NCBI RefSeq assembly: GCF_018603905.1
Contig: NZ_JAHFZZ010000011.1
Location: 248,001-312,000, forward strand
Reading direction: 5' to 3'
Origin: Nonomuraea sp. NEAU-A123
GTDB lineage: Bacteria; Actinomycetota; Actinomycetes; Streptosporangiales; Streptosporangiaceae
Length of the DNA: 64,000 bases
Of the stretch, positions 50,143-58,999 are shown in pieces. The first letter of the stretch is position 1; the number at the start of each line of letters is the position of its first letter. The notes beneath the pieces were generated by a model, which was not told where the DNA came from, searched no databases, and saw nothing but the letters and a program-made list of their open reading frames with translations. The position numbers and the translations under genes were made by a program.

Positions 50143-51618
50143 TCAGGCCTCCAGTTGGTCGCACTCCGCAAGAATCATCGTCCACGAGGCGGCGGGCAAC
50201 CGCGCCGTCAGCCGGTCACCGTCAGCCTGTACGGTCAGCGGCCGCGGAAGGGCCTCCACCCGGTGCGGGTCGTCCCCGGCGGCGATCACCGAGGCCGACA
50301 CCGGCCGGACCGCCGCCGGGAGCCGGACGGTGAGGTCGAGGTCCTGGTCGGGCGAGCGGTTGACGGCGAACAGCGCCACCTGGGACCCGTCGACGGTGGC
50401 CACCGCCGACAGCGCGGGCGCCTCGCCGTACCGTTCGGTCTCCAGGAGCGGCCCGGACGGCTCCACCCGCAGCACGGTGCCGCGCGCGTGCCGGGCCGTC
50501 AGCGCGAACGGGTGGAAGATCGTCTGACGCCAGGCCGGGCCGCCGGGCTCGGTCCTGATCGGCGCGATGATGTTGGCGAGCTGCGCCTGGCAGGCGATGC
50601 TCACCCGGTCGGCGTGCCGCAGCAGCGTGATCAGGAAGTCCCCCACCACCACGGCGTCGGCGGCGTTGAAGGTGTCCTCGATCAGCTCCGGCGCCTCCTG
50701 GAACGGCGAGCGCTCGCGTCCGGTGAACCGGCTCTGGTTCCAGACGTTCCACTCGTCGAAGGACAGGTTGATCTTCTTCTTGCGCCGGAGCTTCGCCCCG
50801 ATGTGGTCGGCCGTGGCCACGATGGCCGAGATGTAGCGGTCCATGTCCACGGCGCTGCAGAGGAAGCCGGGCAGGTCGCCGTTCTCCTCGTAGTAGTTGT
50901 GCAGCGACAGGTAGTCGACCGCGTCGTAGGCGTGTTCGAGCACGGTGGCCTCCCACGCGCCGAACGTCGGCATCCCGCTGTTGGAGCTGCCGCACAGCAC
51001 CAGCTCGATGTCGGGGTCGACGAGCCGCATGGCCTTGGCGGTCTCGTTCGCGAGCCGTCCGTACTCGTGCGCGGTCTTGTGGCCGATCTGCCAGGGTCCG
51101 TCCATCTCGTTGCCGAGACACCAGAGCTTGATCCCGTACGGGTTGGTCACTCCGTGTTTGACCCGCAGGTCCGACCACTGCGTACCCGAGGGGTGGTTGG
51201 TGTATTCGAGCAGGTCACAGGCCTCCTGGAGGCCCCGGGTGCCGAGGTTGACGGCCATCATCGGCTCCACCTCGGCGGCCCGGGTCCAGGTCATGAACTC
51301 GTTGAGCCCGAACGCGTTCGTCTCGATCTGCCGCCAGGCCAGGTCCAGCCGGGAGGGCCGGTCGGGGCCGACGCCGTCCTCCCAGCGGTAGCCGGAGACG
51401 AAGTTGCCTCCCGGGTAACGGACCACGCTCACGCCCATCTCGCGGGTCAGTTCCAGCACGTCGGTGCGGAAGCCGTTGTCGTCCGCCGCCGGGTGGCCCG
51501 GTTCGTAGATGCCGGTGTAGACGCACCGGCCCATGTGCTCGACGAACGAGCCGAACAGGCGCCGGTCGACGGGGGCGATGCGGAAAGAGGGGTCAAGGGT
51601 CAGGTGTGCTTGCGGCAC
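50143..51618 (-). CDS. alpha-L-arabinofuranosidase, GH51
   Basis: 491 residues from a GTG preceded by GAGGAGCC. The (beta/alpha)8 barrel has the acid/base Glu in LWCLGNEMDGPWQ and the nucleophile Glu in INLSFDEWNVW. Other GH51 hallmarks are LFGSFVEHMGRCVYTGIYEP, VVRYPGGNFVSGYRWEDGVG and DYLSLHNYYEENGD. A C-terminal beta-sandwich follows. There is no signal peptide, so it acts in the cytoplasm on imported arabino-oligosaccharides and releases L-arabinose. It is the last gene of the five-gene operon, three bases after the GH43 gene. Confidence 0.95.
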   Translation of the reverse strand: MPQAHLTLDPSFRIAPVDRRLFGSFVEHMGRCVYTGIYEPGHPAADDNGFRTDVLELTREMGVSVVRYPGGNFVSGYRWEDGVGPDRPSRLDLAWRQIETNAFGLNEFMTWTRAAEVEPMMAVNLGTRGLQEACDLLEYTNHPSGTQWSDLRVKHGVTNPYGIKLWCLGNEMDGPWQIGHKTAHEYGRLANETAKAMRLVDPDIELVLCGSSNSGMPTFGAWEATVLEHAYDAVDYLSLHNYYEENGDLPGFLCSAVDMDRYISAIVATADHIGAKLRRKKKINLSFDEWNVWNQSRFTGRERSPFQEAPELIEDTFNAADAVVVGDFLITLLRHADRVSIACQAQLANIIAPIRTEPGGPAWRQTIFHPFALTARHARGTVLRVEPSGPLLETERYGEAPALSAVATVDGSQVALFAVNRSPDQDLDLTVRLPAAVRPVSASVIAAGDDPHRVEALPRPLTVQADGDRLTARLPAASWTMILAECDQLEA

Positions 51619-51621
51619 AGG

Positions 51622-53745
51622 TCAGGCTCCTCGGTAGACGCGTACGTAGTCGAAGTCGGCGTTGACGGCCGGCTGGGCCCCTCCGTGGGCGACCAGGCCG
51701 ATGCGCACGGCCGTGTCCTTGGGGAAGGTCCACACGCCGCCCCAGGTCCAGGTCTTGCCGTCGCGGCTGGATCCGGCGCGGAACTCGTGCTCCCCGTTGG
51801 CCGGGTCCACGTGGTGCGCCAGCCGCAGCCAGGTGGTCTTGGCGGGCGGGCCGACGATGTTTCCGCCGTAGGACAGGCGGCCGGCGAAGGTCAGCTCGCG
51901 GCCGTACTCGACCTGGCGGGTGTTCCAGATGGCGACCTGGGACAGGCGGGCGAAGTCGTCGTCGGAGGCGTAGGCGACCAGCCCGGCCTGCTGGTAGTTG
52001 CGGACGGCGTCCTCGCCCAGGTCGAGCGTGACCTTGGTCTCCACGACGTAGTCGCCCTTGGGGGCCTCGCGCAGCAGCACCGACGCCTTGTTGTCGGCCC
52101 CGACCAGGTCGGCGCCCTGGACGGGCCAGCGCAGCACGCCCTCCTCGATCTTGGCCGCGGCGTCCTGCCGCACCCAGGCCCAGCGGGAGCCGAGCGTTCC
52201 GTTGAACTCGTCGGCGTCCAGCAGCCTGCCCGTACGCGGCGTCGGCGCCGCCTTGGTGACGGCCTTGAACAGCGGGGCGGCGGAGACGTTGTCGAAGTCG
52301 GCGCCCCCGTCGGCGACCAGCCCGATCGGGCCGTTCGCGCTGCCCGTGACGGTGACGCTCGCCTGCGGGTCACGGAGCCGCGCTTCGGTCACCTCGGCGG
52401 TGATCGTCCGTCCCTTGACGGTGACGGCCAGGTTGTGCCAGGTCGCGGCCCCTCCGGGCAGCGCCACCGTACGGGACGAACCGCCCGAGGTCAGCGTCAA
52501 CCCGTCGCGCGAAACGACCGCGGTCGTGCCGTCGATGCGAATCCCGGCGGACTTGTCCGTCTTGAGGTCGGTCTCGACGCGGACGTCCCCGCCGAGCGAC
52601 GTGCGGCTGATGAGCGTGCCCTGGCCACGGACATATCCCTCCTGTACCGTCCAGCCGGCTGTGTTCCGCCAGCCCGACAGATCGCCCGCGAACCGATCGT
52701 CCACGACCCCGCGGGTCACCGGCGTCTCCCGCGACTGCTCGGAAGGTCCGGCCCCCGCACGCACGGCCGGCCAGCCGTCGATCCAGTCCAGCCGGTCCAG
52801 CAGCATGGGCCGCTCGTTGATCCCGTACGGCTCGTCCAGGAACGGGTCGCTTCGATCGATGGCGTGGTAGAGCATCCAGTCCTGACCGGAAAGGTCGGTG
52901 AGCTGGGCGTGGTGGCCGGTGCCGATGAAGCGGTTGCCGTTCTGGTCCAGGACAGGGGTGCCACCGGCGCGCGAGGCCAGCAGCGGCACGCCCTCGCGGT
53001 CGACGAACGGCCCGCGCGGGCTGGTCGAGCGCCCGGCCAGCACCGAGTAGCCGGTGGTCGGCCCGGCGCAGCAGTTCGCCGAGGAGCCGAGCAGGTAGTA
53101 GGAGCCGTCGTGGCGCACCACGTACGCGCCCTCGAACTTGTTGTCGATCGCGACCTGCTGCGGTTGCCCGGTGGCGTGCAGCCCGTCGGCGGACAGCTCG
53201 GTCACCCACAGGCCGCCGAAGAACCCGCCGAAGTACAGGTACTTGCGCCCGTCCACGTCGGTGAACTGCGAGGGGTCGATCGTGTTCCAGTACGAGTTGC
53301 CCGAGGGACGCGGAGCGACGACCGGGGCGTCGATGTGCGTCCACGGCCCGGTCGGCGTGGGTGCCGTGGCGGCGCCGATCGAGTAGTCCCAGTTGGCGGG
53401 CGTGGTGGCGGTGTCGGTGACGGTGAAGTACATGACGTACCGGCCGTCGAGGTAACGGATGTCCGGTGCCCAGAACAGACTGCCCGGCGCCGCGTACGAC
53501 GGCAGGTTGTCCGGCCCGAACGCGTCGCCCACGTAGGTCCAGTTGACCAGGTCGCTGGAGCGGGCGATCGGCAGCCTGTGCAGGACCTTCTCGCCCTCGC
53601 GCAGCGGGTCCGACGTGCCGTAGGAGTACCAGTAGCCGTCCTGCCCGCGGATCACCGACGGGTCGGCGAAGGTGTCGGAGAAGGAGTTGGACACCGGATT
53701 GGTGAAGAGGGAGAGGATCAGCGTGGCGATGACAGCCAAGTGCAT
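51622..53745 (-). CDS. secreted GH43-family glycosidase with C-terminal beta-sandwich domains
   Basis: 707 residues with an N-terminal hydrophobic export signal (MHLAVIATLILSLFTNP). The five-bladed GH43 propeller has the catalytic Asp in FADPSVIRGQDGYWY, the pKa-modulating Asp in LFWAPDIRYLDGRYVMYFT and the acid Glu likely in KFEGAYVVRHDGSYYLLG. From about residue 365, two concanavalin-like or DUF1349-type beta-sandwich domains follow (LLDADEFNGTLGSRWAWVRQ). Specificity is probably arabinan or arabinoxylan side chains, given the GH51 neighbour and sugar transporter. It starts three bases after the permease stop, and its ribosome binding site AAAGG lies in that gene's end. Confidence 0.9.
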   Translation of the reverse strand: MHLAVIATLILSLFTNPVSNSFSDTFADPSVIRGQDGYWYSYGTSDPLREGEKVLHRLPIARSSDLVNWTYVGDAFGPDNLPSYAAPGSLFWAPDIRYLDGRYVMYFTVTDTATTPANWDYSIGAATAPTPTGPWTHIDAPVVAPRPSGNSYWNTIDPSQFTDVDGRKYLYFGGFFGGLWVTELSADGLHATGQPQQVAIDNKFEGAYVVRHDGSYYLLGSSANCCAGPTTGYSVLAGRSTSPRGPFVDREGVPLLASRAGGTPVLDQNGNRFIGTGHHAQLTDLSGQDWMLYHAIDRSDPFLDEPYGINERPMLLDRLDWIDGWPAVRAGAGPSEQSRETPVTRGVVDDRFAGDLSGWRNTAGWTVQEGYVRGQGTLISRTSLGGDVRVETDLKTDKSAGIRIDGTTAVVSRDGLTLTSGGSSRTVALPGGAATWHNLAVTVKGRTITAEVTEARLRDPQASVTVTGSANGPIGLVADGGADFDNVSAAPLFKAVTKAAPTPRTGRLLDADEFNGTLGSRWAWVRQDAAAKIEEGVLRWPVQGADLVGADNKASVLLREAPKGDYVVETKVTLDLGEDAVRNYQQAGLVAYASDDDFARLSQVAIWNTRQVEYGRELTFAGRLSYGGNIVGPPAKTTWLRLAHHVDPANGEHEFRAGSSRDGKTWTWGGVWTFPKDTAVRIGLVAHGGAQPAVNADFDYVRVYRGA

Positions 53746-53748
53746 GGG

Positions 53749-54558
53749 TCAGCCTTTCAAGCCACTACGAGAGATGCCTTCGATGACGTACCGCTGGGTC
53801 AGACTGAAGAGGATCAGGACGGGGATGCTCGCCAGCACCGCGCCCGCCATGATCACCGGATAGTGGATCGTGTACGCGCCCTGCAGGATCGACAGGCCCG
53901 GCGGCAGCGTGAAGTACTCGGGACTGAAGATCACGTAGATCGGCCAGATGAAGTCGTTCCAGTTGGACAGGAAGCTCAGCACGGCCAGCGTGGCCAGCGC
54001 GGGCCGCGACAGCGGCAGCGTGATCCGCCAGAAGATGTGCCAGTGGTTGGCGCCCTCCATGAACGCGGCCTCGTCCAGCTCACGCGGCAGCCCGAGGAAG
54101 AACTGCCGCAGGAAGAACACCCCGAACGCGCCCGCCGCCCCCGGCACGATGAGCGCCGTCAGGCTGTCCAGCCAGCCGAGCTGGTCGACGATCAGGAACT
54201 GCGGGATGAGGAAGACGAACCCCGGCACCAGCAGCGTGCCGACGATCACCCCGAACATCAGCTTCTTGCCGCCGAACTCCAGCCTGGCCAGCGCGTACGC
54301 GGCCAGCGACGACACCACGAGCACCAGCAGCATGTGCCCTGTGGCGGCGATGAGACTGTTGGCGAACCAGCGCAGCACCGGTGTGTCCGTGGTGCCCTGG
54401 AAGACCGTCCCGTACGCGGACGTCGTCGGCTCGGCGGGCAGCAGCGTGGGCGGCACCCGGGTGGCCTCGGTCTGCGTCTTGAACGACACGCCCAGGGCCC
54501 ACACCAGCGGCCCCACGAACAGCACGGCGAGGGCCAGCAGGCCCGTGTAGCGCTTCAT
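53749..54558 (-). CDS. sugar ABC transporter permease (MalG/CUT1 type)
   Basis: 269 residues from the ATG overlapping the preceding gene's stop by four bases (ATGA). Six transmembrane helices are present. The EAA cytoplasmic loop reads LPRELDEAAFMEGANHWHIF, with ITLPLSRPALATLAVLSFLS following. The C-terminus YVIEGISRSGLKG is the usual CUT1 end. With the partner permease and the binding protein it imports oligosaccharides, powered by an ATPase encoded elsewhere (MsiK-like sharing is common in actinomycetes). Confidence 0.95.
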   Translation of the reverse strand: MKRYTGLLALAVLFVGPLVWALGVSFKTQTEATRVPPTLLPAEPTTSAYGTVFQGTTDTPVLRWFANSLIAATGHMLLVLVVSSLAAYALARLEFGGKKLMFGVIVGTLLVPGFVFLIPQFLIVDQLGWLDSLTALIVPGAAGAFGVFFLRQFFLGLPRELDEAAFMEGANHWHIFWRITLPLSRPALATLAVLSFLSNWNDFIWPIYVIFSPEYFTLPPGLSILQGAYTIHYPVIMAGAVLASIPVLILFSLTQRYVIEGISRSGLKG

Positions 54559-55466
54559 GACCGGGTCCTGAACAGCCGGAAGTTGACCACGCTGACCAGG
54601 ATCAGCAGCAGCGTGAGCAGGTAGCTCATGGCCGAGGCGCTGCCCATCTTGTACTCTCTGAGCCCCTGCTGGAGCATGTACATGATCGCGGTCCGCGTTT
54701 CCCCGCCCGGCGCTCCCTGGGTCAGCAGGTACGACTGCCCGAACATGTTCGCCGAGGCCAGGATCGTCGTCGTCACCACGAACAGCGCGACGGGCCGCAG
54801 CCCCGGCAGCGTGACGTGGACGAACGCGCCCCACCGCCCCGCGCCGTCCACCTTCGCCGCGTCGTACAGCTCGCGCGGGATGTCCTGCATCCCGGCCAGG
54901 TAGATCACCGCGTTGAACCCGAGCGTCCACCAGACCGTCACCCCGACCAGCGCGATCCAGGCCCACGGCGTCGCGGTGGTCCAGGGGATCGGCGTGCCGA
55001 GTATCCAGTCGACCAGGCCGAGGTTCGGGTCGAGCAGCAGCCGCCATATCAGGCACACCACCGCCACGCCCAGCACGAACGGCGCGAAGAACAGCCCCCG
55101 GAACAGCGTCCTGCCCCGGAAGGGCCGGTTGAGCAGCAACGCCACCCCGAGCGGCAGCACGACCAGGAACGGCACGCTGAACACGGTGAAGATCCCGGTC
55201 GCCCGCATCGACATCCAGAAGTCGCCGTAGACGGGCGACTGGTCGTCGAACAGCGCCGTGTAGTTGTCCAGGCCGACGAACGGCTTGCCCTCGAGCATGT
55301 AGTCCCAGTCGTGCAGACTCACCCAGATCCCGAACAGGGCCGGGGCCAGCACGAACACGGAGAACAGGATCAGGTACGGCGCCAGGAACAGGTACGGCGT
55401 CGCCTTGCCCGATCGGGGAACGCGCACGTCCCGCCCCGCCGCCTTCTTCGCCGAGATCGCGACCAT
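54555..55466 (-). CDS. sugar ABC transporter permease (MalF/CUT1 type)
   Basis: 303 residues with six transmembrane helices. YLFLAPYLILFSVFVLAPAL is the first helix. The EAA loop reads IPRELYDAAKVDGAGRWGAF, with VTLPGLRPVALFVVTTTI after it. Its start overlaps the binding-protein stop by one base (TGATG) and its stop overlaps the next permease start by four. That tight coupling is typical of CUT1 operons. Confidence 0.95.
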   Translation of the reverse strand: MVAISAKKAAGRDVRVPRSGKATPYLFLAPYLILFSVFVLAPALFGIWVSLHDWDYMLEGKPFVGLDNYTALFDDQSPVYGDFWMSMRATGIFTVFSVPFLVVLPLGVALLLNRPFRGRTLFRGLFFAPFVLGVAVVCLIWRLLLDPNLGLVDWILGTPIPWTTATPWAWIALVGVTVWWTLGFNAVIYLAGMQDIPRELYDAAKVDGAGRWGAFVHVTLPGLRPVALFVVTTTILASANMFGQSYLLTQGAPGGETRTAIMYMLQQGLREYKMGSASAMSYLLTLLLILVSVVNFRLFRTRS

Positions 55467-56797
55467 CAGGCGCCGTACTTCTTCCGGTTGGCCTCAAGGA
55501 TCTTGTCGGCCTTGGCGGCGGCCTCCGTGAGCGCGTCCTTGGGGCTCTTCTTGAGCAGGATCGCCGCGTTGATCGCCTGGTCGACGACCGCGGAGGCGTC
55601 CCCGATGCCCGCCACCGACGGCAGGAAGTACAGGTAGTCGATCTGGGTGCCGATCGTGGCCTGCTCCTTCAGCGCCGCGAACTCCGCGCTGTCGCGGATC
55701 GACTTGCGGGCCGGCACCTGGCCGCCCTTGGCCCACTCCAGCGAGTGGCCGCTGATCCAGTTGATGAACACCTTGGCCGCGGTCAGCTTGTTCTGGTCGG
55801 GCGTACGCTGCTTGAACACCACGAACTGGTGCGAGCCCGCCCACGCCGCCGGCTTCGCCCCGATCTGCGGGAGCGGCGCGACACCCCACTCCAGGTTCTT
55901 GATCTCCTTGAGCGTGTTGATGGACCAGATGCCGTTCCAGTTGAACGCGGCCTTGCCGTTCTGCAGGGCGATGAAGTCGGCGTCCTGGCCGACGTTCTTG
56001 GGGCTGTAGCCCTTGTTGACGAGGTCGACGAGCCAGGTCAGGGCATGCACGCCGGGGTCCTCGGCGAAGCGCGAGACGCCGGCGTCGTCGGCGAAGAGCT
56101 GGCCGCCGTTCTGGTAGAGCAGCGTCCCGAACTGCATGCTTCCGGTGAACGGGAACGGCGTGGCCCAGTGCCCCTGGATGCCCGCCTTCTTCAGCGCCTC
56201 CAGCGCCGTCATGTACTCCTCGCCGGTCTTGGGCGGCTGCTCCGGGTCGAGCCCGGCCTGCTTCATGACCGTCTTGTTGTAGAACATGCCGAGCGGGTGC
56301 ACGTCGAGCGGGATCGAGTAGCGCGCGCCCTTGTAGGCGCCGGCCTTCCAGACCGGCGGGGAGAAGTCCGCCTCGGTGAGGCTGAGCGCGTTGGCCACGT
56401 CGTCGAGGGGCAGGACCACCTGCCGTGCGGCGTTGGTGGCGACGCTGTCGACGTGCATGATGCCGAGGTCAGGGCCTTGACCTGCGGAGACGGCCGCGGG
56501 AACCTTCGCGTAGTAGTCGGCCCACTGGTAGACGTTCATCGACACCTTGATGTTCTGGTGCTCGGCGTTGAACTGGTCCACCAGCTTCTTCATGACCGGG
56601 CCGTCGCCGCCGGTGAAGCCGTTCCAGAACTTCAGCGAGACCGAGGGACCGGTGTATTCGGTGGCCGCCGCCGTGGTGGCCGGCGCCTGTGCCTGCTTGG
56701 GGCCGCCGCCGCCTCCGCCGCAGCCCGCGGCGCCGATGACCAGCGCGCCGAGGCCCAGGCCCAGTGCGCGCCGCCTGGAGAGGTTGTCGAGGGACAT
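55466..56797 (-). CDS. sugar ABC transporter solute-binding lipoprotein
   Basis: 443 residues. The N-terminus has RRRALGLGLGALVIGAAGC, a twin-arginine-like run with a lipobox cysteine at about residue 26. The CUT1 binding-protein fold shows in VSLKFWNGFTGGDGPVMKKL, GPDLGIMHVDSVATNAARQV, MFYNKTVMKQAGLDPEQPPK and AAFNWNGIWSINTLKEI. It should bind arabino-oligosaccharides, judging by the GH43 and GH51 genes of the same operon. The ribosome binding site AGGAG is eight bases upstream. It is the first gene of the operon and is divergent from its LacI regulator. Confidence 0.95.
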   Translation of the reverse strand: MSLDNLSRRRALGLGLGALVIGAAGCGGGGGGPKQAQAPATTAAATEYTGPSVSLKFWNGFTGGDGPVMKKLVDQFNAEHQNIKVSMNVYQWADYYAKVPAAVSAGQGPDLGIMHVDSVATNAARQVVLPLDDVANALSLTEADFSPPVWKAGAYKGARYSIPLDVHPLGMFYNKTVMKQAGLDPEQPPKTGEEYMTALEALKKAGIQGHWATPFPFTGSMQFGTLLYQNGGQLFADDAGVSRFAEDPGVHALTWLVDLVNKGYSPKNVGQDADFIALQNGKAAFNWNGIWSINTLKEIKNLEWGVAPLPQIGAKPAAWAGSHQFVVFKQRTPDQNKLTAAKVFINWISGHSLEWAKGGQVPARKSIRDSAEFAALKEQATIGTQIDYLYFLPSVAGIGDASAVVDQAINAAILLKKSPKDALTEAAAKADKILEANRKKYGA

Positions 56798-56833
56798 GCC
56801 AGATCACTCCTGCCCATGAGGTTAGGGACGTTC

Positions 56834-56891
56834 TACATCGTTGGTTCCAACGTTGTAAACTGGCTGGCGTCAGTTCGTTACATCGTTGTAA
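56834..56891. promoter_or_regulatory. LacI-type operators between the arabinan operon and its regulator
   Basis: A 24-base near-perfect palindrome at 56834-56857 has arms TACATCGTTGG and CCAACGTTGTA (10 of 11 paired). A second site at 56878-56891 is TTACA-TCGT-TGTAA. Both share the TACATCGTTG half-site. They flank both promoters, so the LacI protein should control the operon and itself. Confidence 0.82.
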
Positions 56892-56921
56892 AACAGGTAG
56901 GGTGCCGATGGCGAAGGGGGC

Positions 56922-57962
56922 ATGGTGCGGCCGAGGTTGAAGGACGTCGCCGAGTTGGCCGGGGTGTCGATCAAGACCGTGTCCAACGTGGTCAACGACT
57001 ATCCCCATGTCAGTGACGAGACACGCGCCCGGGTGGAGGCGGCGATAGCCGAGCTCTCCTACCGGCCGAACCTGTCGGCGCGCAGCCTGCGCGCGGGCCG
57101 CTCCGGCGTGGTCGCGCTGGCGGTGCCCGACCTGGACAACCCCTACTTCGCCGAACTGGCCACGAACGTCATCGAGGCGGCCGACCGGCGAGGCTGGACC
57201 GTGCTCATCGACCAGACCCAGGGCGACCGGGCCAAGGAACGCGTGGTGATCTCCGGGATCCGCGACCACCTCATCGACGGGCTGCTGTTCAGCCCGCTCG
57301 CGCTCACGGCCAAGGACCTGGCCGGGCGCGACGAGGGCACGCCGATGGTGCTGCTCGGAGAGCGCATCGGGACGGGCCGCTCGCCCTACGATCACGTCGG
57401 CATCGACAACGTGGCCGCCGCGCGGGCCGCCACCCTGCACCTGGCCGAGCGTGGCAGGCGCAGGATCGCCGCCATCGGCGTGCAGCGCACGGCCGTCGCC
57501 GTGACGGGCCGCCTGCGGCTGAAGGGCTACCAGCAGGCGCTCGCCGAGGCCGGCGTCCCCGCCGATCCGTCACTGGTCGCGCCGGTCGCACGCTGGGGGC
57601 GCGCCGACGGCGCCGAGGCCATGAGCCGCCTGCTCGACTCCGGCGCGCCGGACGCGGTCTTCTGCTTCAACGACGTGCTCGCCCTGGGCGCCCTGCGGAC
57701 GCTGCTCAAGCGGGGGTACGAGGTGCCGGGCGACGTGATGGTGATGGGGTTCGACGACATCGAGGACGGCCGGTTCGCCACGCCCACACTGTCGACCGTG
57801 GCGCCCGACAAGGCGCTGATCGCGCAGTCGGCGGTGGACCTGCTGGCCGAGCGGCTGAGCGGCGGGACGGACAAGGCACACGAGGTGTGCGTGCCGCATC
57901 GACTGGCATTTCGGGAGAGTACGGATTTGCCGGGAAAGGGGCATTCCCGAACGCTCAACTAG
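56922..57962 (+). CDS. LacI-family repressor of the arabinan operon
   Basis: 346 residues. The helix-turn-helix LKDVAELAGVSIKTVSNVVN and hinge helix NLSARSLRAGRSG are followed by the periplasmic-binding-protein-like ligand domain (ALAVPDLDNPYFAELATNVI, VGIDNVAAARAATLHLAERG, FCFNDVLALGALRTLL, VMGFDDIEDGRFATPTLSTV). It is divergent from the transport/glycosidase operon, with operators between. Start ATG 56922; GTG 56925 is an alternative. Confidence 0.95.
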   Translation: MVRPRLKDVAELAGVSIKTVSNVVNDYPHVSDETRARVEAAIAELSYRPNLSARSLRAGRSGVVALAVPDLDNPYFAELATNVIEAADRRGWTVLIDQTQGDRAKERVVISGIRDHLIDGLLFSPLALTAKDLAGRDEGTPMVLLGERIGTGRSPYDHVGIDNVAAARAATLHLAERGRRRIAAIGVQRTAVAVTGRLRLKGYQQALAEAGVPADPSLVAPVARWGRADGAEAMSRLLDSGAPDAVFCFNDVLALGALRTLLKRGYEVPGDVMVMGFDDIEDGRFATPTLSTVAPDKALIAQSAVDLLAERLSGGTDKAHEVCVPHRLAFRESTDLPGKGHSRTLN

Positions 57963-58174
57963 AACAGCCCTCGATATTCACCACTACACAAGCCCCAGCT
58001 CACCTCTCCAGTCAGGAACGTAAAAGTTCCCACAAGAGAGACGCCCGTGACGGTGCGGTGCCGGGGTTTCGCGGGCGCGGGGCGTTGGCGCGGATCGCGT
58101 CATAACGGCTATGTCCGCCGGAAGGGCAAAACGACATTTTCGCGGCGCAAAGCCCGGCAGGGGAGCTACTCGGC

Positions 58175-58216
58175 ATGGCTCCGGGTGGTAAAAATCCAGG
58201 TCACAAGCCCTCTTGA
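58175..58216 (+). CDS. possible 13-residue peptide
   Basis: ATG with GGGGAG nine bases upstream, reading MAPGGKNPGHKPS and then TGA. It lies 87 bases before a second small ORF on the same strand. It could be a leader peptide. Support is only the ribosome binding site and position. Confidence 0.3.
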   Translation: MAPGGKNPGHKPS

Positions 58217-58302
58217 GGGGCAGGTTCGGGGAGCCCGAGGTGTTGTAGCGGGAGCGGGGTCAGCATCGGTCCCCGCTGAAGCCAGAATCCTAGGAGAGCA
58301 CC

Positions 58303-58422
58303 ATGTCAATTCTGTCCCTCTTCGGTCTGACCCGTCCGCCGATCCCTAAGCCTCCTGGGCTGTCTGGGGATACGAGCGATAGTGCGGCACTCGCGCGCCG
58401 TCGCCGCCGTCACCGCCACTGA
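58303..58422 (+). CDS. possible 39-residue peptide, Pro-rich start and poly-Arg/His end
   Basis: ATG with AGGAG seven bases upstream. It begins MSILSLFGLTRPPIPKPPGL and ends ALARRRRRHRH. An 11-bp hairpin follows 20 bases after the stop. A hydrophobic N-terminus and strongly basic tail could suit a membrane- or nucleic-acid-binding micropeptide. I know no family for it. Confidence 0.5.
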   Translation: MSILSLFGLTRPPIPKPPGLSGDTSDSAALARRRRRHRH

Positions 58423-58442
58423 GCTCGACACCTGACCCAGAA

Positions 58443-58477
58443 AGACGCTCGGCTGGGAAACCCCCCGCCGGGCGTCT
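58443..58477 (+). terminator. hairpin after the 39-residue ORF
   Basis: AGACGC-TCGGC pairs with GCCGG-GCGTCT (11 bp, one G-T) around a 13-base loop. The following CGTTGTGTT is moderately T-rich. Confidence 0.65.
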
Positions 58478-58519
58478 CGTTGTGTTCCCCGCCGCCGGCG
58501 ACTGAAGAGGAGCCTCTGC

Positions 58520-58942
58520 TCACGCCAGGTTCTCGGCGCATGTGGTGAGGAGGGTGGCCAGTTGGCGTACGTCGCCGGGCGGAAGGGTGATGAGCATGCG
58601 GCTCTCCACCTCCATCACGATCCTTTCCGCCTGGTCCAGCATGAGCCGGCCGGAGTCGGTGAGGGTGACCGGCAGGGCCCGGCCCGCCGACGGCTGTGCG
58701 GCGACGGAGGCCAGCCCGGCCTCCTTCAGCCCGGTGAGCACGTCCCGCAATGACTGGCGAGTGACGAACGTACGACGGGCGAGCTCGGCGGCCGGCGCCC
58801 CGGGCGCGTCGGCCAGCGCTCGGAGCACCGCGTACTGGGACATGGACAAGCCCACGCTGCGCAGTTGTTCCTCGCAGGCTCTGCGGAACGCCTGCTGGAC
58901 CTGCTTGACCAAGTAGCCGATGCGTTCATCGAGTTGACTCAT
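58520..58942 (-). CDS. MarR-family regulator
   Basis: 140 residues. The winged helix-turn-helix is PAAELARRTFVTRQSLRDVL and LKEAGLASVAAQPSAGRALP, preceded by the dimerisation helix VQQAFRRACEEQLRSVGLSM and LSMSQYAVLRALADAPG. It is divergent from an ABM-domain monooxygenase gene, with a long palindrome between. That arrangement is typical of MarR proteins that sense aromatic or oxidising compounds and control a detoxifying enzyme. Confidence 0.93.
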   Translation of the reverse strand: MSQLDERIGYLVKQVQQAFRRACEEQLRSVGLSMSQYAVLRALADAPGAPAAELARRTFVTRQSLRDVLTGLKEAGLASVAAQPSAGRALPVTLTDSGRLMLDQAERIVMEVESRMLITLPPGDVRQLATLLTTCAENLA

Positions 58943-58945
58943 GAC

Positions 58946-58981
58946 AGGAACCTTACACATAATGAGGAATGTAAGGATCCT
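58946..58981. promoter_or_regulatory. MarR operator
   Basis: An inverted repeat with 12-base arms AGGAACCTTACA and TGTAAGGATCCT (11 paired) around a 12-base spacer. It covers nearly the whole 57-base gap between the divergent MarR and monooxygenase genes. Confidence 0.82.
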
Positions 58982-58999
58982 GACATGAGGAGGAACTCC

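Larger units (their letters stand above)
57963..58519. other. region with two small ORFs between LacI and MarR genes
   Basis: 557 bases with no gene over 100 residues that I trust. It holds a 13-residue ORF, a 39-residue ORF with a strong ribosome binding site, and a terminator-like hairpin, all on the plus strand. A GTG frame from 58047 (MTVRCRGFAGAGRWRG) is also open but overlaps the first ORF. Confidence 0.5.

Noticed and set aside
50155..54624. A very long open frame on the plus strand opposite GH51, GH43 and a permease
   Set aside because: It lies antisense to three genes with clear catalytic motifs. Its translation is low-complexity Arg/Gly/Asp/Val-rich, which is the normal result of high GC at third positions.
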